Source: Anastatus disparis (taxonomy: Eukaryota > Arthropoda > Insecta > Hymenoptera > Eupelmidae). Taken from it: a stretch of DNA of 64,000 bases. The stretch spans positions 2,170,001 to 2,234,000 of the forward strand of contig JAFFSR010000280.1 in NCBI GenBank assembly GCA_017163975.1, given 5' to 3'. The number at the start of each line of letters is the position of its first letter. Position 1 is the stretch's first letter. Position numbers and translations under genes: made by a program. Below, one piece after another: positions 48,311 through 59,791 of the stretch. The notes under the pieces were generated by a model. The model saw nothing but the letters and a program-made list of their open reading frames with translations, made no database searches and was not told the DNA's origin.

Positions 48311-48529
48311 AATAAATCTATTAATAATTTATTATAATTAGTAATATTGTTTTATAACGATAAGTTGCGGTTTACACAATCACAAATCGCTTCAATCACT
48401 AGTACCGTGAACTTAACCAAAGAAGCATTTCGGAACACTCCGTAATTTTATATGGCGCTGGTTCACTTGTCACATTTCGGAACGACACCGCGAAAATTGC
48501 GACAATAACGGACTATATCCAAGGTATTT

Positions 48530-50110
48530 AATGGCACATTAATTTTGAAAGAATTAAAAAAAAAACATTTATTACTTAACGATAAACTTCCTACCACTTT
48601 AGAACTGGAATTAAGTACTGTCGGTTTATCTTTGACTAGAAGTAATCCAAACCAATACTGGCCTATACAATATAGAATTTTAAATATACCAGATTTCAAA
48701 CCTTTGATAGCGGGCATTTTTAAAGGTTCGCAGAAGCCGTCAGATTCTAATATTTTTTTTTCAAGCATTTACGGAAGAAGTAACAGAGATTGAACGACTA
48801 GGAGATATACTTGAATGAACAATCGACGGATTTCTTTTTCCTTTAAAAGATTTGTAGGTGATGCTCTCACCAAAGCAGTTATTTTAAACCATAAATCTCA
48901 TAATTCATCACGTCCTTGTTGTAAATATAAAGTCACAGGATTTAGATATGAAAATAGAGTGATGTTATATTTGGGTATAAACCATAATAAACGTACAGAT
49001 GAAGATTATGCAACTTTACTTGATGAAGATCATCACAAAGGTGATATTTTCCTTGCAAAAATTTCAATATCTTCTGTGAGCAGAGTACCATTTGAAATTA
49101 TGCATCTAGTATATCTAGGTGTTAGTATGAGATTATTAAATGCGTTATTTCTTGGAAAGTTTGGATTTGGTGCGGAGCTGCAGAGTTCTTTACTTAAGGA
49201 ACTTTCTAATAGATATTTAGAACTAGTACATTGGTGTCCAAAAGAATTTGCTTGACGTCATAAATCAATATCTAAATTTTCTAAATTTAAAACTACTGAA
49301 TTAAGACACTTTCTTCTTTATGCTTCTGCAATTATTGTATTAGGCATTCTTTAACAAAAATATGATTTTCATTTCTTGTTACTATACGTATCTATGCGTA
49401 TTCTAACATCAGCAAAATTATAAAAAAACATTGCTGAACCTACTTTGAATACTTTTGTTCTATATGCACAAGATTTGTATACACCTTCGTTTGTAAGTTA
49501 CAATGTACACTGTTTGCAACATTTGCTAATGATGCACAAGAATATGGGTCTTTAGAAAATTGTTCTGCTTTCATATACGAAAATGATATGTCTCTTTTAA
49601 AAAAAAATATTAGAAACCATCCAAGCCATTACAATTTGCAAATTGATTATTAGAAAAAAATGATATTCAATATAGACCGAAAAAAAATTGACGATAATGA
49701 ATTTGTATCATCAATACATAAAAATGGCCCGGTACCTACAACTATGAGTAATAAAAGTTACGAGCAGTACAAAAAGTATGAGTCAAGTAAATTTACGTTC
49801 ATCATAGACGGATGTAACAACTATTGTGAACTTAAAGATAATTCTATATGTAAAATAGAAAATATTTTCAAATGGAATTCAGTAATATTTTTTTAGTAAG
49901 AAAATTCGAGAAAAATTAAGATTTTTTTTGCAGTTTAATCAAATCCTCATTGGTTGGTGTATATAAATGCAAAAATTTATCTACAAATTTACACTTCATC
50001 ACAACAAATTGTTTTTCAGCAAAATATTATTGCATGCCAAGTTAGAAAGAATCTTTTGTTTTAGATCAAACAAATGTGAATCACGATGAATACATTGTCT
50101 CTAGACTACT
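48530..50110 (+). pseudogene. Second Tnp2-like transposase pseudogene
   Basis: Segments in changing frames: 48610-48790 (LSLTRSNPNQYWPIQYRI, then KPLIAGIFKGSQKPSDSN), 48815-49255 (RTDEDYATLLDEDHHKG, PFEIMHLVYLGVSMRLLNAL), 49265-49640 (FKTTELRHFLLYASAIIVLG, then FVSYNVHCLQHL) and 49660-50110. I recognise these as a metazoan transposase type with a conserved M-H-L-V-LGV block and a later SYNVH-L-HL block, distinct from the copy at 15522-18305. At least four frameshifts or stops are present. The N-terminal third is missing, cut at the inverted end at 48520. Not functional. Superfamily (probably EnSpm-like) is uncertain. Confidence 0.6.
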
Positions 50111-50150
50111 TCACTCCAATTAATAAGTTTATGGTATACGTCTGAAGACC

Positions 50151-50333
50151 GTTACACTCAAAAAGATACAAGTTACAGATACAGTGACAGATACAAAATT
50201 ATATTGGTTGGTATATCTATATATGTGAAAAACAAACGCGTTGTCTCTTGTATTTTTTTATATATAGATATACTAGCCAATATAATTTTTTATCTGTCAC
50301 TGTATCTGTAACTTGTATCTTTTTGAGTGTAAC
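50151..50333. mobile_element. 183-bp hairpin MITE
   Basis: Begins GTTACACTCAAAAAGATACA and ends in its exact complement. The arms match through ACAGATACAGTGACAGATAC and ATATTGG around an AT-rich loop. No target duplication was recognised. Confidence 0.75.
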
Positions 50334-50655
50334 AGCCTTAAGAGACAGCATCGTTACAAATATATCTTTAAACATGAGGTTAGATTTGCGCGTTCTTTTG
50401 AATTACAGCGGGACCTCGATAACTTGCCGCGCACGGGGCTGTAGGGAAACAAAATTCTCAGAAAAGGCCAGTTACTGTGAAACCCCTCTATTGACAAGCG
50501 CGCTATATCTTTCTCTTTCTCTCTTACACTTTAGGCGAAGAGGCGTGGTCAAGATATATACGTATAAGAGGAAGTAGGGGTCGATGTTTGTTTGCGTATG
50601 GAGGAGAAAAGACTCTCACGGCAAGTTATACAGCGGCCAGTTATCCCGGTCCCAG
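50334..50655. other. GC-richer spacer
   Basis: Less AT-rich sequence (about 50380-50550) with no motif I recognise in any open frame. Confidence 0.4.
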
Positions 50656-50791
50656 TGGAGCGATTCAAGCAGTGATACATATATACATATGTATGTATCA
50701 CGCGTATCGATGCGCGCGCAGACTTTTTATTCTCTTGCTCACAACTATCGTCGCCATACATACATATGTATCACTGCTTGAATTGCTCCAC
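50656..50791. repeat. Inverted repeat, 27-bp arms
   Basis: TGGAGCGATTCAAGCAGTGA with TACATAT is repeated as its complement (one mismatch) at 50765-50791. The ~80-bp loop contains CATATGTATG and GCGCGCG runs. Possibly a small MITE. Confidence 0.6.
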
Positions 50792-51122
50792 AGTGTAATT
50801 GTTATTTTAGATTTAAAAAAATTTTGAAAGTATGTCATCTATTAATGTTATAGTTTATTAATTCAATAATTAAATAATTTTAATTAAAAATATTACATAT
50901 TCAGTCAACAAATATTTATGACCATGAGGTCAAACCAAACAAAAATCAAAATTTATGTTTTAAAATATATTTGCAATGAAAATATGTACAAATATTACCT
51001 TTTAGTGTATATTTGCTGTTAAATATTTTTTTATAAACATATACGTCGTATGACAAAGTTATTTATTTTACCACAAACGTAAGAAAATTCCTTATCGCAG
51101 TTAGAGTATCGCATCATCTTAC
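50792..51122. other. AT-rich spacer, nothing seen
   Basis: No gene or repeat was recognised. Confidence 0.5.
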
Positions 51123-51125
51123 TTA

Positions 51126-51789
51126 CTAAGAGAGTGTCATACCTCCGGATCACGGATTTTGCTCAAACTTCGGGATAAGTTTTCAGATGATAAAATATGC
51201 AAAAAGCTAAAGTTATAGTCATAAATACTCAATATTTCCCTAGTTACAGGAAATTAAAGAAAATTACTAAAAAAGTTACTAGATTTTTAAGCGCATATAG
51301 TTCTTTAGCGTCGATAGCTACAAGCTTGAAACTTTTTTTAAATTCAAGCTGAGCTCAAATCCTTTCGAATTAGTAGTTATAGCATGTAAAAATATTATTT
51401 TTTCCCAAAGTTAGAGCGTGATAAACATTGGACCTAATTTCAGCTTTTATTATTAATTAATGTTTTTAAAAGAAAAATCAGGTTCAATCCTTATTACGCT
51501 CTAACTTTGGGAAAAAATAATATTTTTACATGCTATAACTACTAATTCAAAAGGATTTGAGCTCAGCTTTAATTTAAAAAAAGTTTCAAGCTTGTAGCTA
51601 TCAATGCTAAAGAACTATATGCGTTTTAAAATCTAGTAACTTTTTTAGTGATTTTCTTTAATTTCCTGTAACTAGGGAAATATTGAGTATTTATGACTAT
51701 AACTTTAGCTTTTTGCATATTTTATCATCTGAAAACTTATCCCGAAGTTTGAGCAAAATCCGTGATCCGGAGGTGTGACACTCTCCTAG
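51126..51789. mobile_element. Foldback MITE, CTAGGAGAGT family, TTA duplication (copy 2)
   Basis: A sister of the MITE at 16665-17326, with the same ends, arm sequence and length (664 bp). TTA flanks both ends (51123-51125 and 51790-51792), again a 3-bp TWA target duplication. The two arms of this copy match each other very closely. Confidence 0.9.
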
Positions 51790-52246
51790 TTAGTAATTAG
51801 TGACTGAAAGTTTTAAGTTATAATAATAACATAATAGAATATTTGTGTCTAAAACATTATATATCTAAAAAAAATACATTATAAATAAAATATACCTTAA
51901 ATACTATGATATTATACTATAGTTATGCTAAGGAATTTCTCACGCTTCTGGTAAGTATACATTCAGAAAATATTTACATAATAGTAAGTGTATTAACGCT
52001 TAATGATGATATAGTAAACAATTAAATTTTTTTCTGATAATTTATCCCAAAAAATTGATCAAAAGTTAGAGAAAAACTACTTATGGTAAAAAATTAAAAG
52101 TTTTTTATCACCATGACTCTTCAGGTCTAAAGTTAATCATGATATAATTATTAGTCCTAGCCAAGCATAATGGTGGCCATAGGACACCGAGGTCAGAGGT
52201 TTTTCAAAGATTCTATTAATATATTTTGGGTCCCTAAAACCGAATC

Positions 52247-52640
52247 TGCAAGATGAATTGCTCTTAAGAAGATGTAGAACGGATACTACACCTGTATTCA
52301 TAAATATTGTCTATCTTTTCATTTTATTGCAAAATTTTAAGAAAAGAAATACATTAGCTTGTAGTATGCACCATGAAGATTATTTGGTTACATTTTCAAA
52401 TAAATTAATTCATTATTTTTTCAGAATTTTAGATTTTTTGTATAAAATCTAAAAATGTTAATATATAATTTTGGAACCAAAAATTCTGAAAAACTAACGA
52501 ATGAATTTATTTAAAAATTCAACTGAATGATCATTAGGGTAAATACTACAAGCTAACGCATTTCTTTTCCTCAAGTATTGCCAAATTCACGAGTACAGGT
52601 TTAGTGTCCATTTTACATCCTCTGTGCAAGAATAGTTCCA
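52247..52640. repeat. Diverged foldback repeat
   Basis: The left half (GAATCTGCAAGATGAATTG, GATACTACACCTGTATTC, AGAAATACATTAGCTTGTAG) returns in the complement at 52465-52640 with many mismatches (AGAAATGCGTTAGCTTGTAG when complemented). An old palindromic element or a decayed inverted duplication. Confidence 0.55.
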
Positions 52641-53589
52641 AATAAATTTATAAATAATTACCGAAATTTCACCTTTTTAGTTTGAAGGCAAGTGCTAATG
52701 TAATTTTTTACAGTATTATGAAGCATAATAAGCAATAAAATATATTTAGAATACAAAATTAACACTAATAAATAGTACAAATTATTTGAACAATAAAAAT
52801 GTTTGAAAGTTATTATGAACATTTATGAATAAGACATCAATAAAATCTTTTTCCGGGGATTTTTCACATGAATAATAAAAATTAATAATTTAATTAACTA
52901 AGAATTACAGAACATGTTTTCATTTTTGATTGTTTTGATGGCGAAAACTCAAAGTTTTATTACTTTAGGAAAAATTAATGAATCAGAAAAATTCCAACGG
53001 GATTTCAAAGTTTACACTAGAAATTATCTAACATGCGAGTTACAATATAAAAAAGTTGGAACATCAATCTTTTATACAAAATCCTTTTCGAAATATCAGC
53101 TATTGGAAAAAATGCATTTTTTTCACACAAATGAGCATAATTCTTTTGAAAATAGATGTACGGACCTTTAACCTCTAATTTGTCAATAAAGTATTGTAGC
53201 TTTTACCTTTTTTTTTTAATTCTTATTCTCCGACAATTTTTGACAAAATTAAACGAATTTTAAAATGAACGAAAATAAATTTTTTTTTAGTTTATTTTTA
53301 ATTCCTATTTATAATACAATAATGTTCTAGTGTTTCGAAATTTGAGAGTATGTTGTATTAATCATGCAAATAAAATTTAAATTCAAGAAAGATAAAAATT
53401 AATTTAATTTGAATAGTCATTTTTTTGTCATTCAAATATTTGTCATCTAATTCAAAATGTCATTCTTCTGTCTTTCTATATTACAGCATATTGTTTTAAT
53501 AAAATTATAATATTTTGATTTAATTTTCTGAATAATGAGCTGATTTAAATTGAAACGATTAAAATAATTTTACATTTCCAATATTCTTT
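52641..53589. other. AT-rich spacer, no supported gene
   Basis: An 85-aa frame at 52914-53171 has no recognisable motif. No exon signals stand out. Confidence 0.45.
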
Positions 53590-53862
53590 AGATAGGATGG
53601 CCAATATGGCTGCCCTATGGTAAAGGGGCTGAATATTTTTGTGGTGTGAGAGAGTGATAGTGTGTGTGAAAGAAGGGTATTTTATAGGATAAGGGTGTGT
53701 AAAAGGGTTAAAAAGTGTGAAAGGAATAGAGTGTATATTAAATTTGAATGTAAAAGTGAGAAGTGGAAAGGGGATGGAAAGGCAAAAAAGTAAGCAGTAT
53801 TTGGGGTTAGGAGATACAAGTAGAGAGAGAGGGAAGATAGGAATAGAAGGAGGAGAGAAAGA

Positions 53863-55043
53863 ATGACAGATAAGAAAGGAGGAGTAAGATTTATAAAGAC
53901 TGACGGTAAGGATGACGAGATTGTTATAAGGAGGGAGAGAAAGGAAACTAAAAGAGGAGTAAATAAAGAAGGAAGAAAAGAACAAGAGCGAAGGTGAAAG
54001 TTCAGGATCAGAGAAAGGGAAAAGTAAGAAAAGAGCAAGAGAAAGTCCAGAGGATAAAGAGAGAAAAAAAGCAGTAAAGGAGTTCGGTGATAGTAAGGTG
54101 TGTTTGAGCGATAGTGAGGAAGAAGAAAAAACAATAATTGAAGGATCGGAGGACAGTATGGAAATCAAGGAAATGAGAAAAATATTAGAGAAACTAAATA
54201 GTATGGAGGCAGAGAGTAGGAAATTTAGAGAAGAGATAAGAAAGGATGTAGGGGAGTTTAAGGATGGCCTAAGGAAAGAGATTAAATCTGTAGAGGAAAG
54301 GCTAAATGGTAAAATATATGAAATGGAAGAAGAGAGGAAAAAAGACATAGAAAGAAACAGGCACAATTATGAGAAATTAGTAGAAAGAGAAAATGAGAGA
54401 AGGATATGGGAAGAAAATGAGAACTCAGAGTTGGTAAAGATCAAGAAGGAAGTGGAGGAGAACAAAAAGAAGTTAGAGGAAATAGAAAGAAGTATGAAAA
54501 CAGAAGAGGAGAAGATAGAGAGACAACTAACAAATGGTGGTGAGGGATTTAGAAGAAAAGAAGAAAAGGAGGTTTTATGGATTGCTGAGATGGAGGAAAG
54601 AAGGAAAAGGAAAAATAACATCATTATCAAAGGAGGAAACCCAGCTTTAATGGATAACAAAGTGAAGATGGAAAATTGGATCGAAGAGAATACAGAAGTA
54701 AAAGGGAAAATTAGAAAAGTTTGGAAGATACAAGGCAAGTAAATTATAGTGGGATTACAATGTGAAGACTGGGAAACCAAGCAAAGGATCATGGAGAATA
54801 AGAACAAACTAAAAGGCTCCTCGACGTACTTAGAGAACGATCTGACATGGAGAGAGAGAAGGCTTATACTTCATAAGAAGTAAAGCTGAAGAGTTAAAAG
54901 GCAAAGGAATGAAAGTTAAAATATTTTTTAACAGATTAGAAGGAGACGAGGAAACGTGGTTCTGGAATGAGAGAGTAGAAAAATGGTTTCGGATAGGGAA
55001 GGCGGCAATTAAATCAGAGGAATTGGAGGAAATGGAGAAATGA
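53863..55043 (+). pseudogene. LINE ORF1 (coiled-coil, RRM-like), frameshifted
   Basis: Starts at ATG 53863 (MTDKKGGVRFIKTDGKDDEI). A frameshift near 53990 leads into SEEEEKTIIEG and a long Glu/Lys coiled coil (54098-54742). After a TAA at 54740-54742 the frame continues IIVGLQCEDWETKQRIMENK, then YLENDLTWRERRLILHKK, which resembles the RNA-binding domain and NDLTWEER block of L1-type ORF1 proteins in insects. A further segment (MKVKIFFNRLEGDEETWFWN) ends near 55043. ORF1 proteins bind the element RNA. At least three breaks make this copy defective. Confidence 0.65.
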
Positions 55044-55081
55044 AAGAGAAAGCAAGAATGACATAAGAAAGAATGGGATAA

Positions 55082-57557
55082 AGGAATCTTTGATGTGCTT
55101 GTCATGGAACGTGGCAGGTATGTTGAAAAAGAAAAAGAAGGTGGAGAAGGAAATAGCCAAGTTTGAGATCATCTGCATTCAAGAAACATGGGTAGAAGAG
55201 AAAGAAAAGGTATATTTTGATGAAATACTAAAGGATTTTATATATGAGGTAAGGTGGGCGAAGAGAGATAAGAAGAGAGGCAGACCGAGAGGTGCGATCC
55301 TACTAGCGGTAAAAAAAGAAAGCAGTATGGAGGTGGAGTGAGGAAGAAATAAATCAGAAGAAGTAATATGGTGTAAGGTTGTATCAGGCTGTGAAATGTT
55401 AATCATAGCCTGTGTGTATATGAGAGAAACAAGGAGCAAAAATATGGAAGTTTTAGAAAACGTAGTGGAAGAACACAAGGATAAAAAAATAGTACTATTA
55501 GGTGATTGGAATGCTAGAGTAGCTGAAGAAGGAGGACTGGAAGATATAAGTGACAACAGGAAGGTGAGAAAGTCTAAAGACAAAATCTGTAATAGAGAAG
55601 GTGAAGAACTAATTAAATGGCTGTGGGAACAAGGGATGAGTATAGGTAATGGGTGTATAAAGGACGACGAGGATGGTGAATATATTTTTGTGAGTGGAGT
55701 TGGCATGTCAGTGATTGATTACATAATTTTTAATGAAAATATAGAGGAGGGTATGATAGGAATAAAGATTGAAAAGTGTGAACTGTCAGACCATATGCGA
55801 GAGAGGGCAGAAGATGAGATACCAGAGGAATATGGTGAAGAGGTAACAGATGAAGATGATGAGGAGGCGGGGATAACGAGAGAAGAAATTAGTAGTGTAA
55901 TCAGAAGTTTAAAAAGGGGAAAAGCTCCTGGATCAGATGATATACCCAACGAAGCATGGCTAGAAGGAGGAGAATCATTGGAGGAGAGCTTGTTTAGAAT
56001 ATTAAATAGAATATGGAGGGGCAAAGGACTGCCAAAGGAATGGAGAACAGGGGTGATTACACCTATCTTTAAGAAAGGAGATAAGAACAAAGCAGAAAAC
56101 TATAGAGGAATATCACTGATGGATACAGGATATAAAATATACGCAGAGATAATTAAAAGAAAGGTAGAAAGGGAGATAGAGGAAATGGAGAGCCTGAGCG
56201 ATACGCAATTTGGATTTAGGAAAGGAATGGGTACAATGGAAAGTATTTTCTGTTTAAAGACAATTATGGATAGACAAATTGTGAAGGATAAAGGTAAGGC
56301 AGTGCTATTTTTTGCTGACTTCAAGGCAGCTTTTGATAGGATTAAAAGAAGAGCGATATGGTAATGAAATGAGAAGCATGCTGAAGAGATTTAAGAAATT
56401 TATAACACATAAAGGATTGGAATTAAACGTGGAAAAGTCAAAGGTAATCGAAGTAAGGAAGGCCGGAGGAAGGAGAAGAATGGAAAAATACACGTGGAAT
56501 GGCAGAGAAATTGAAGAAGTAAAGGTATAAAATTATTTAGGATTTATGATACAGAGAAATGGAAGTCTCACAGAGCATGTAAAGAGGTAAAAAGAAAGGC
56601 GAGTGCAAAATTGGGTAGGATTTGGAGCATTAGAGAGAGATTGTTCAGAAATGATTGGAAAAATAGGATGAAGATATTTGAGGCAACGATAGAGAGCATG
56701 GTTTTGTATGGAGCGGAACTGTGGGGGTGGCAAAAATGGGAGGAGATATATCAAATGGGTATTAGGCTTGGAAATAACTACACCGGACTATGTTATAAGG
56801 ATTGAAACGAAGAGGCATAGCACGGAGATCAATGCACTCAAAAGAGCAGTCAAATTTAACATAAAGCTATATGGAAAGAAGGAAGGTTCACTGGTTAAGA
56901 ATCGCTGGATAGAGTGCAACAAGGAGTGTGAAAAAGAGGAAGTGATGGGAAACACAAAAAGACAAAAAGGAGAAATAGGAGCAGATGAAAAGGTGGGAAG
57001 AAAATCAAAAAAGGATGGTGTTAAAAGGAGATGTCTAGAAAAAAAATGGGATATATTTAAAGGATTATCATAGAAGATTGTGCAATGAGGAAGAGATAGT
57101 GAAAGAGATAGTAGAGAAAAGCAAAGAAATTGAATGGGCATAGATGTGGGGGAAAATGGAAAAATCAAAATATGCTAAGGAAGTGAGGATAATTGCAAAT
57201 GGATGGACGGAAGGACAAAGCTATCTAATAGGTAGCAGAAGTGACGGAGGAAAAGATTTAAAGAAAATTGCAAGATTCAGGCTGGGTAATGAATGCAATG
57301 CTAACAAGCATTGGATGAGGAGAGAGGAGAGATTATGTAGAGCATGCAAAAAGGAAATGGAGACTATGAAACATATAATAGAAGAATGTGAAGTCACGAA
57401 ACGCAGGGAGAGAAATTGGATTAAATGTTTAACAGAAGTGAAAGGTAGAAAGGCTACTCTAAATAGATTACTATGGAAAAGAAAAGAAAAAGAAAAAGAA
57501 ATGAACAAAAATGGGACTAGAACAGGAGAAGAATGCAACAGTATGGATAAGGAATGA
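55082..57557 (+). pseudogene. LINE ORF2 (endonuclease and reverse transcriptase), deleted core
   Basis: The endonuclease is recognisable from SWNVAGM, IICIQETW, LLGDWNARV and the final SDH (55790). Only about 30 residues later the reverse transcriptase begins (SLKRGKAPGSDDIPNEAW, TPIFKKGDKNKAENYRGISL, FGFRKGMGTMESI, motif A FADFKAAFDR at 56310-56339). The usual linker is thus shortened. After KRRAIW and a stop the sequence jumps to KFITHKGLELNVEKSKVIEV, the motif after the catalytic YxDD, so motifs B and C are deleted. The C-terminal part ends with CRACKKEMETMKHIIEEC (CCHC). Other stops are at 55339, 56362 and 56528. Not functional. Confidence 0.8.
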
Positions 57558-57912
57558 GTAAAGAGAAGAAAAGAAATCTTATTAAACTTATTGTGGAAGT
57601 CAAAATAATGAGAAAAAAAAGAGAGAAGAAATAGAGAAATTTGTTTGCAAAGACTCAAGATGGTTGGTAGTGTAAAGTAAGGAGGCAGGATAGGTTTATA
57701 GGGTGATAGAAGAGCATAGAGATATGTTACGGAAAGAAATTTAAGTTGGCAGCAGTGATAGAAAAGGATAAGAATAGCAAGGTAAAGTTAGGTAATAGTT
57801 AAGAGCACGTGGTAAGGAGAAAAGAACATTGGTAGAGATAGGGATAGATACAGTAGAGGTGGAAGACATAAGAAGAAAGATATAAATAATAAAAAAGAGA
57901 AAAAGAATAAAT

Positions 57913-58701
57913 ATGAGTGGTAAATATAAAAGTGATGAAAAAGTAAAGAGTGTAGAAAGGAGTATTAAGATGGTAAAAGAAAGTGTAGAGAAGGTGAGCA
58001 GAAAAGTTGAAAAGAATAAAGAATGGTGCGAAAAGGTTGAAGAAAGGTTCAGAAAACTTGAAGAGAAAGGAGAAGAGATAAAGAAGTCAGAGGAAATAGT
58101 GAACGACTTAATCAAGGAGAATGAAGTGAGAAAGCTACAGATAAAGAAATTAAAAAGAAAATTGGATGATATAGAGAAAGTAAGTGAGGATGAAAGAGAG
58201 GAGACAGAAATGGAAGTAAGTGAAGGAGAAGGAAGTGAGAGTGTGAATGGAGAAGAGGAGGAAGATAGTAAAAGTGTTAAAAAAGGGAAGAGTTTAACAG
58301 AGATGATAAGGATGCATAGTAAAGAAAGATTTTTGGGAGTGAAGAAAGGAGAAAAGGACATGAAAGAATTGGAAGAATGGATAGAGAAAGGAGTAGAAAA
58401 CGCTAACTGGGCAGTGGAGATGTTAGGGGAAGGATAAAATGCGGAATGGCTGATTTTTGAAGATAAGGAGGAAAGGAACTTGATTTTAAAAAAATTTAGA
58501 AGAGGACGAATGGAGAGAGGTATCATAGTAGACGAACCTTTAATGGTTTGGGAGAGAGAAGAAAGAGCAAGGAGAGAAAAGGATAGAAGAGAAAGGACGA
58601 GACATAGAGGAGCAAAAAAGCAGGAGAAGAATGGGTGGCATGCAAAGGAAAGTTCTATTCAGGACAGACTGTGGAGAAAGAGAAGATATGAGGAGAAGTA
58701 G
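57913..58701 (+). pseudogene. Coiled-coil ORF downstream of LINE ORF2
   Basis: 174 codons from ATG 57913, nearly all Lys/Glu heptads (VEKVSRKVEKNKEWCEKVEE and following), then an acidic Ser-rich part and a tail with MHSKERFLGVKKGEKDMKEL. After TAA 58435-58437 the same frame carries on as NAEWLIFEDKEERNLILKKF and a basic Arg-rich stretch to a stop at 58699. It looks like an ORF1-type nucleic-acid-binding protein in an unusual place, after ORF2. It could be a third ORF or part of a second, internally deleted LINE. Function unknown. Confidence 0.45.
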
Positions 58702-59138
58702 AATAGAAAGGTGCGAAGAAGGATGTGTGTGATGGATGACAAGTGAGGAAGAATGAAAGGAAATACATAAGGAAGAAAAAGAATGAAAAGTGCTTAAAGC
58801 ACATATAGTGTATTATTATATAAATAAGAAAGTTGTTACACCTTTTTAAATCCTATACAGACATTCAGACAGACATTCATACACGCATACACACAAATTA
58901 TACAAGTAAACACATGTATATATATATTGGGAATAGTGAGAATAAAAGAATTATTATTATTCTTTAGATATTTATTTTATTAATTTTTTAGCAATGGCCT
59001 TATTATGATTCCACCCTAAAACCATGAAATATATAGATGGGAGACTCTATCGACAGGGAGCTAAGAGACATAGGGTACTAGGTTATCTAGGGATAATTTT
59101 CAAATACAGGTCCCTTCTTTTAGGCAAGTACCGATCCT

Positions 59139-59400
59139 GCAACAACAATAACAACAAAGAGCTACAACAAAGGAACAACAGGATGACAACGAAACAACGG
59201 AAAGCTAAAACAACAAACATCAGAAACAAAGCAACAACGAAACAATTACAAAAAATAGAGAGTTGAACCAAAACAACAACAAAACAAAGGAACCATGAAA
59301 CAAGCTACAATTAAAAACAACAGAGGGCTGAAACAAAACAACAAACAAAGAAACAACAAAACAATTAAAGCCTGAAACAAAAGAACAACAAAACAATAGA
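59139..59400. repeat. CAA/AAC-rich simple-repeat region
   Basis: Imperfect AACAACAA and CAAAACAAC runs over about 260 bp. The frames across it encode only low-complexity protein. Confidence 0.8.
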
Positions 59401-59791
59401 ACGATCCACCAATGGGAATCAACGAACAGTCAGGGAGAGGGGAATTTAATGGTCCCCCCACTTAGTGGGGGATTCAAGCCCTATATAAAGGAGGTCCGGC
59501 AAGGACTCGCTCTCAATTGAAGACTCGAACCTCACGAGTGAGGACCGAATTACTTCAGAGTAACATCTTTACAAATTACTCAAACTCTAATTATATTTTA
59601 TCTGAAACTTAATCTTTCTTTTGAATTAATAAAATACAAGTAAAAGTACAATACGAGTTATAATTATTTACCGACTTCATCTCCTAGAACTTCAGTTCTT
59701 TATTGAAGAACTAACCTACCTGATTACAACCCCACCTGGTCATTCATGGTCTACAGATCTATTTTAATTCAAGGCTTAAGGGTCAGGTCAT
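59400..59791 (+). repeat. LTR-like promoter fragment (possible solo LTR)
   Basis: CCCTATATAAAGG (TATA box near 59482) is followed ~25 bp later by an initiator-like CTCGCTCTCAATTG. AATAAA lies near 59626-59631. The fragment ends CAGGTCATAACA at 59791, like the CA end of an LTR, and it breaks into the DUF4806-like gene that resumes right after. No matching start or second LTR was found, so the left limit is a guess. Confidence 0.45.

Larger units (their letters stand above)
37007..48520. mobile_element. PIF/Harbinger-like element carrying nested insertions
   Basis: The left end TAGTCCGTTATTACAGCAAT matches the inverted right end TAGTCCGTTATTGTCGCAAT (48520-48490). Both ends carry GTTCCGAAAT-type subterminal motifs (near 37090 on the left, 48430 and 48477 on the right). 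Inside are a plus-strand Harbinger transposase and a minus-strand Myb/SANT gene starting ~200 bp from the right end, the usual two-gene Harbinger layout. Without the BEL/Pao insertion (5.24 kb) and the 1.2-kb palindrome, the core is about 5 kb. Flanking bases do not form a clear 3-bp duplication, so the outer boundaries are less certain than the genes. Confidence 0.6.
53590..58965 (+). mobile_element. Non-LTR retrotransposon (LINE), degraded
   Basis: Starts near GGATGGCCAATATGGCTGC and ends with an A/T-rich tail, AAAGAATTATTATTATTC. It carries an ORF1 with coiled coil and RNA-binding-like region, an ORF2 with endonuclease, reverse transcriptase and a terminal zinc knuckle, then an additional coiled-coil ORF. 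Throughout ~5.2 kb the plus strand is strongly purine-rich, coding or not. The large minus-strand open frames here are shadows of this bias. Whether the last ~1.2 kb belongs to the same element is uncertain. Confidence 0.75.

Noticed and set aside
52914..53171. 85-aa open frame
   Set aside because: No motif and no neighbouring exon; length is plausible by chance.
53545..54366. 273-aa minus-strand open frame rich in Ser, Leu, Phe and Pro
   Set aside because: It is the complement of the purine-rich LINE strand. The composition explains both the length and the low complexity.
57741..58526. 261-aa minus-strand open frame
   Set aside because: The same shadow effect opposite the Lys/Glu-rich coiled-coil ORF.
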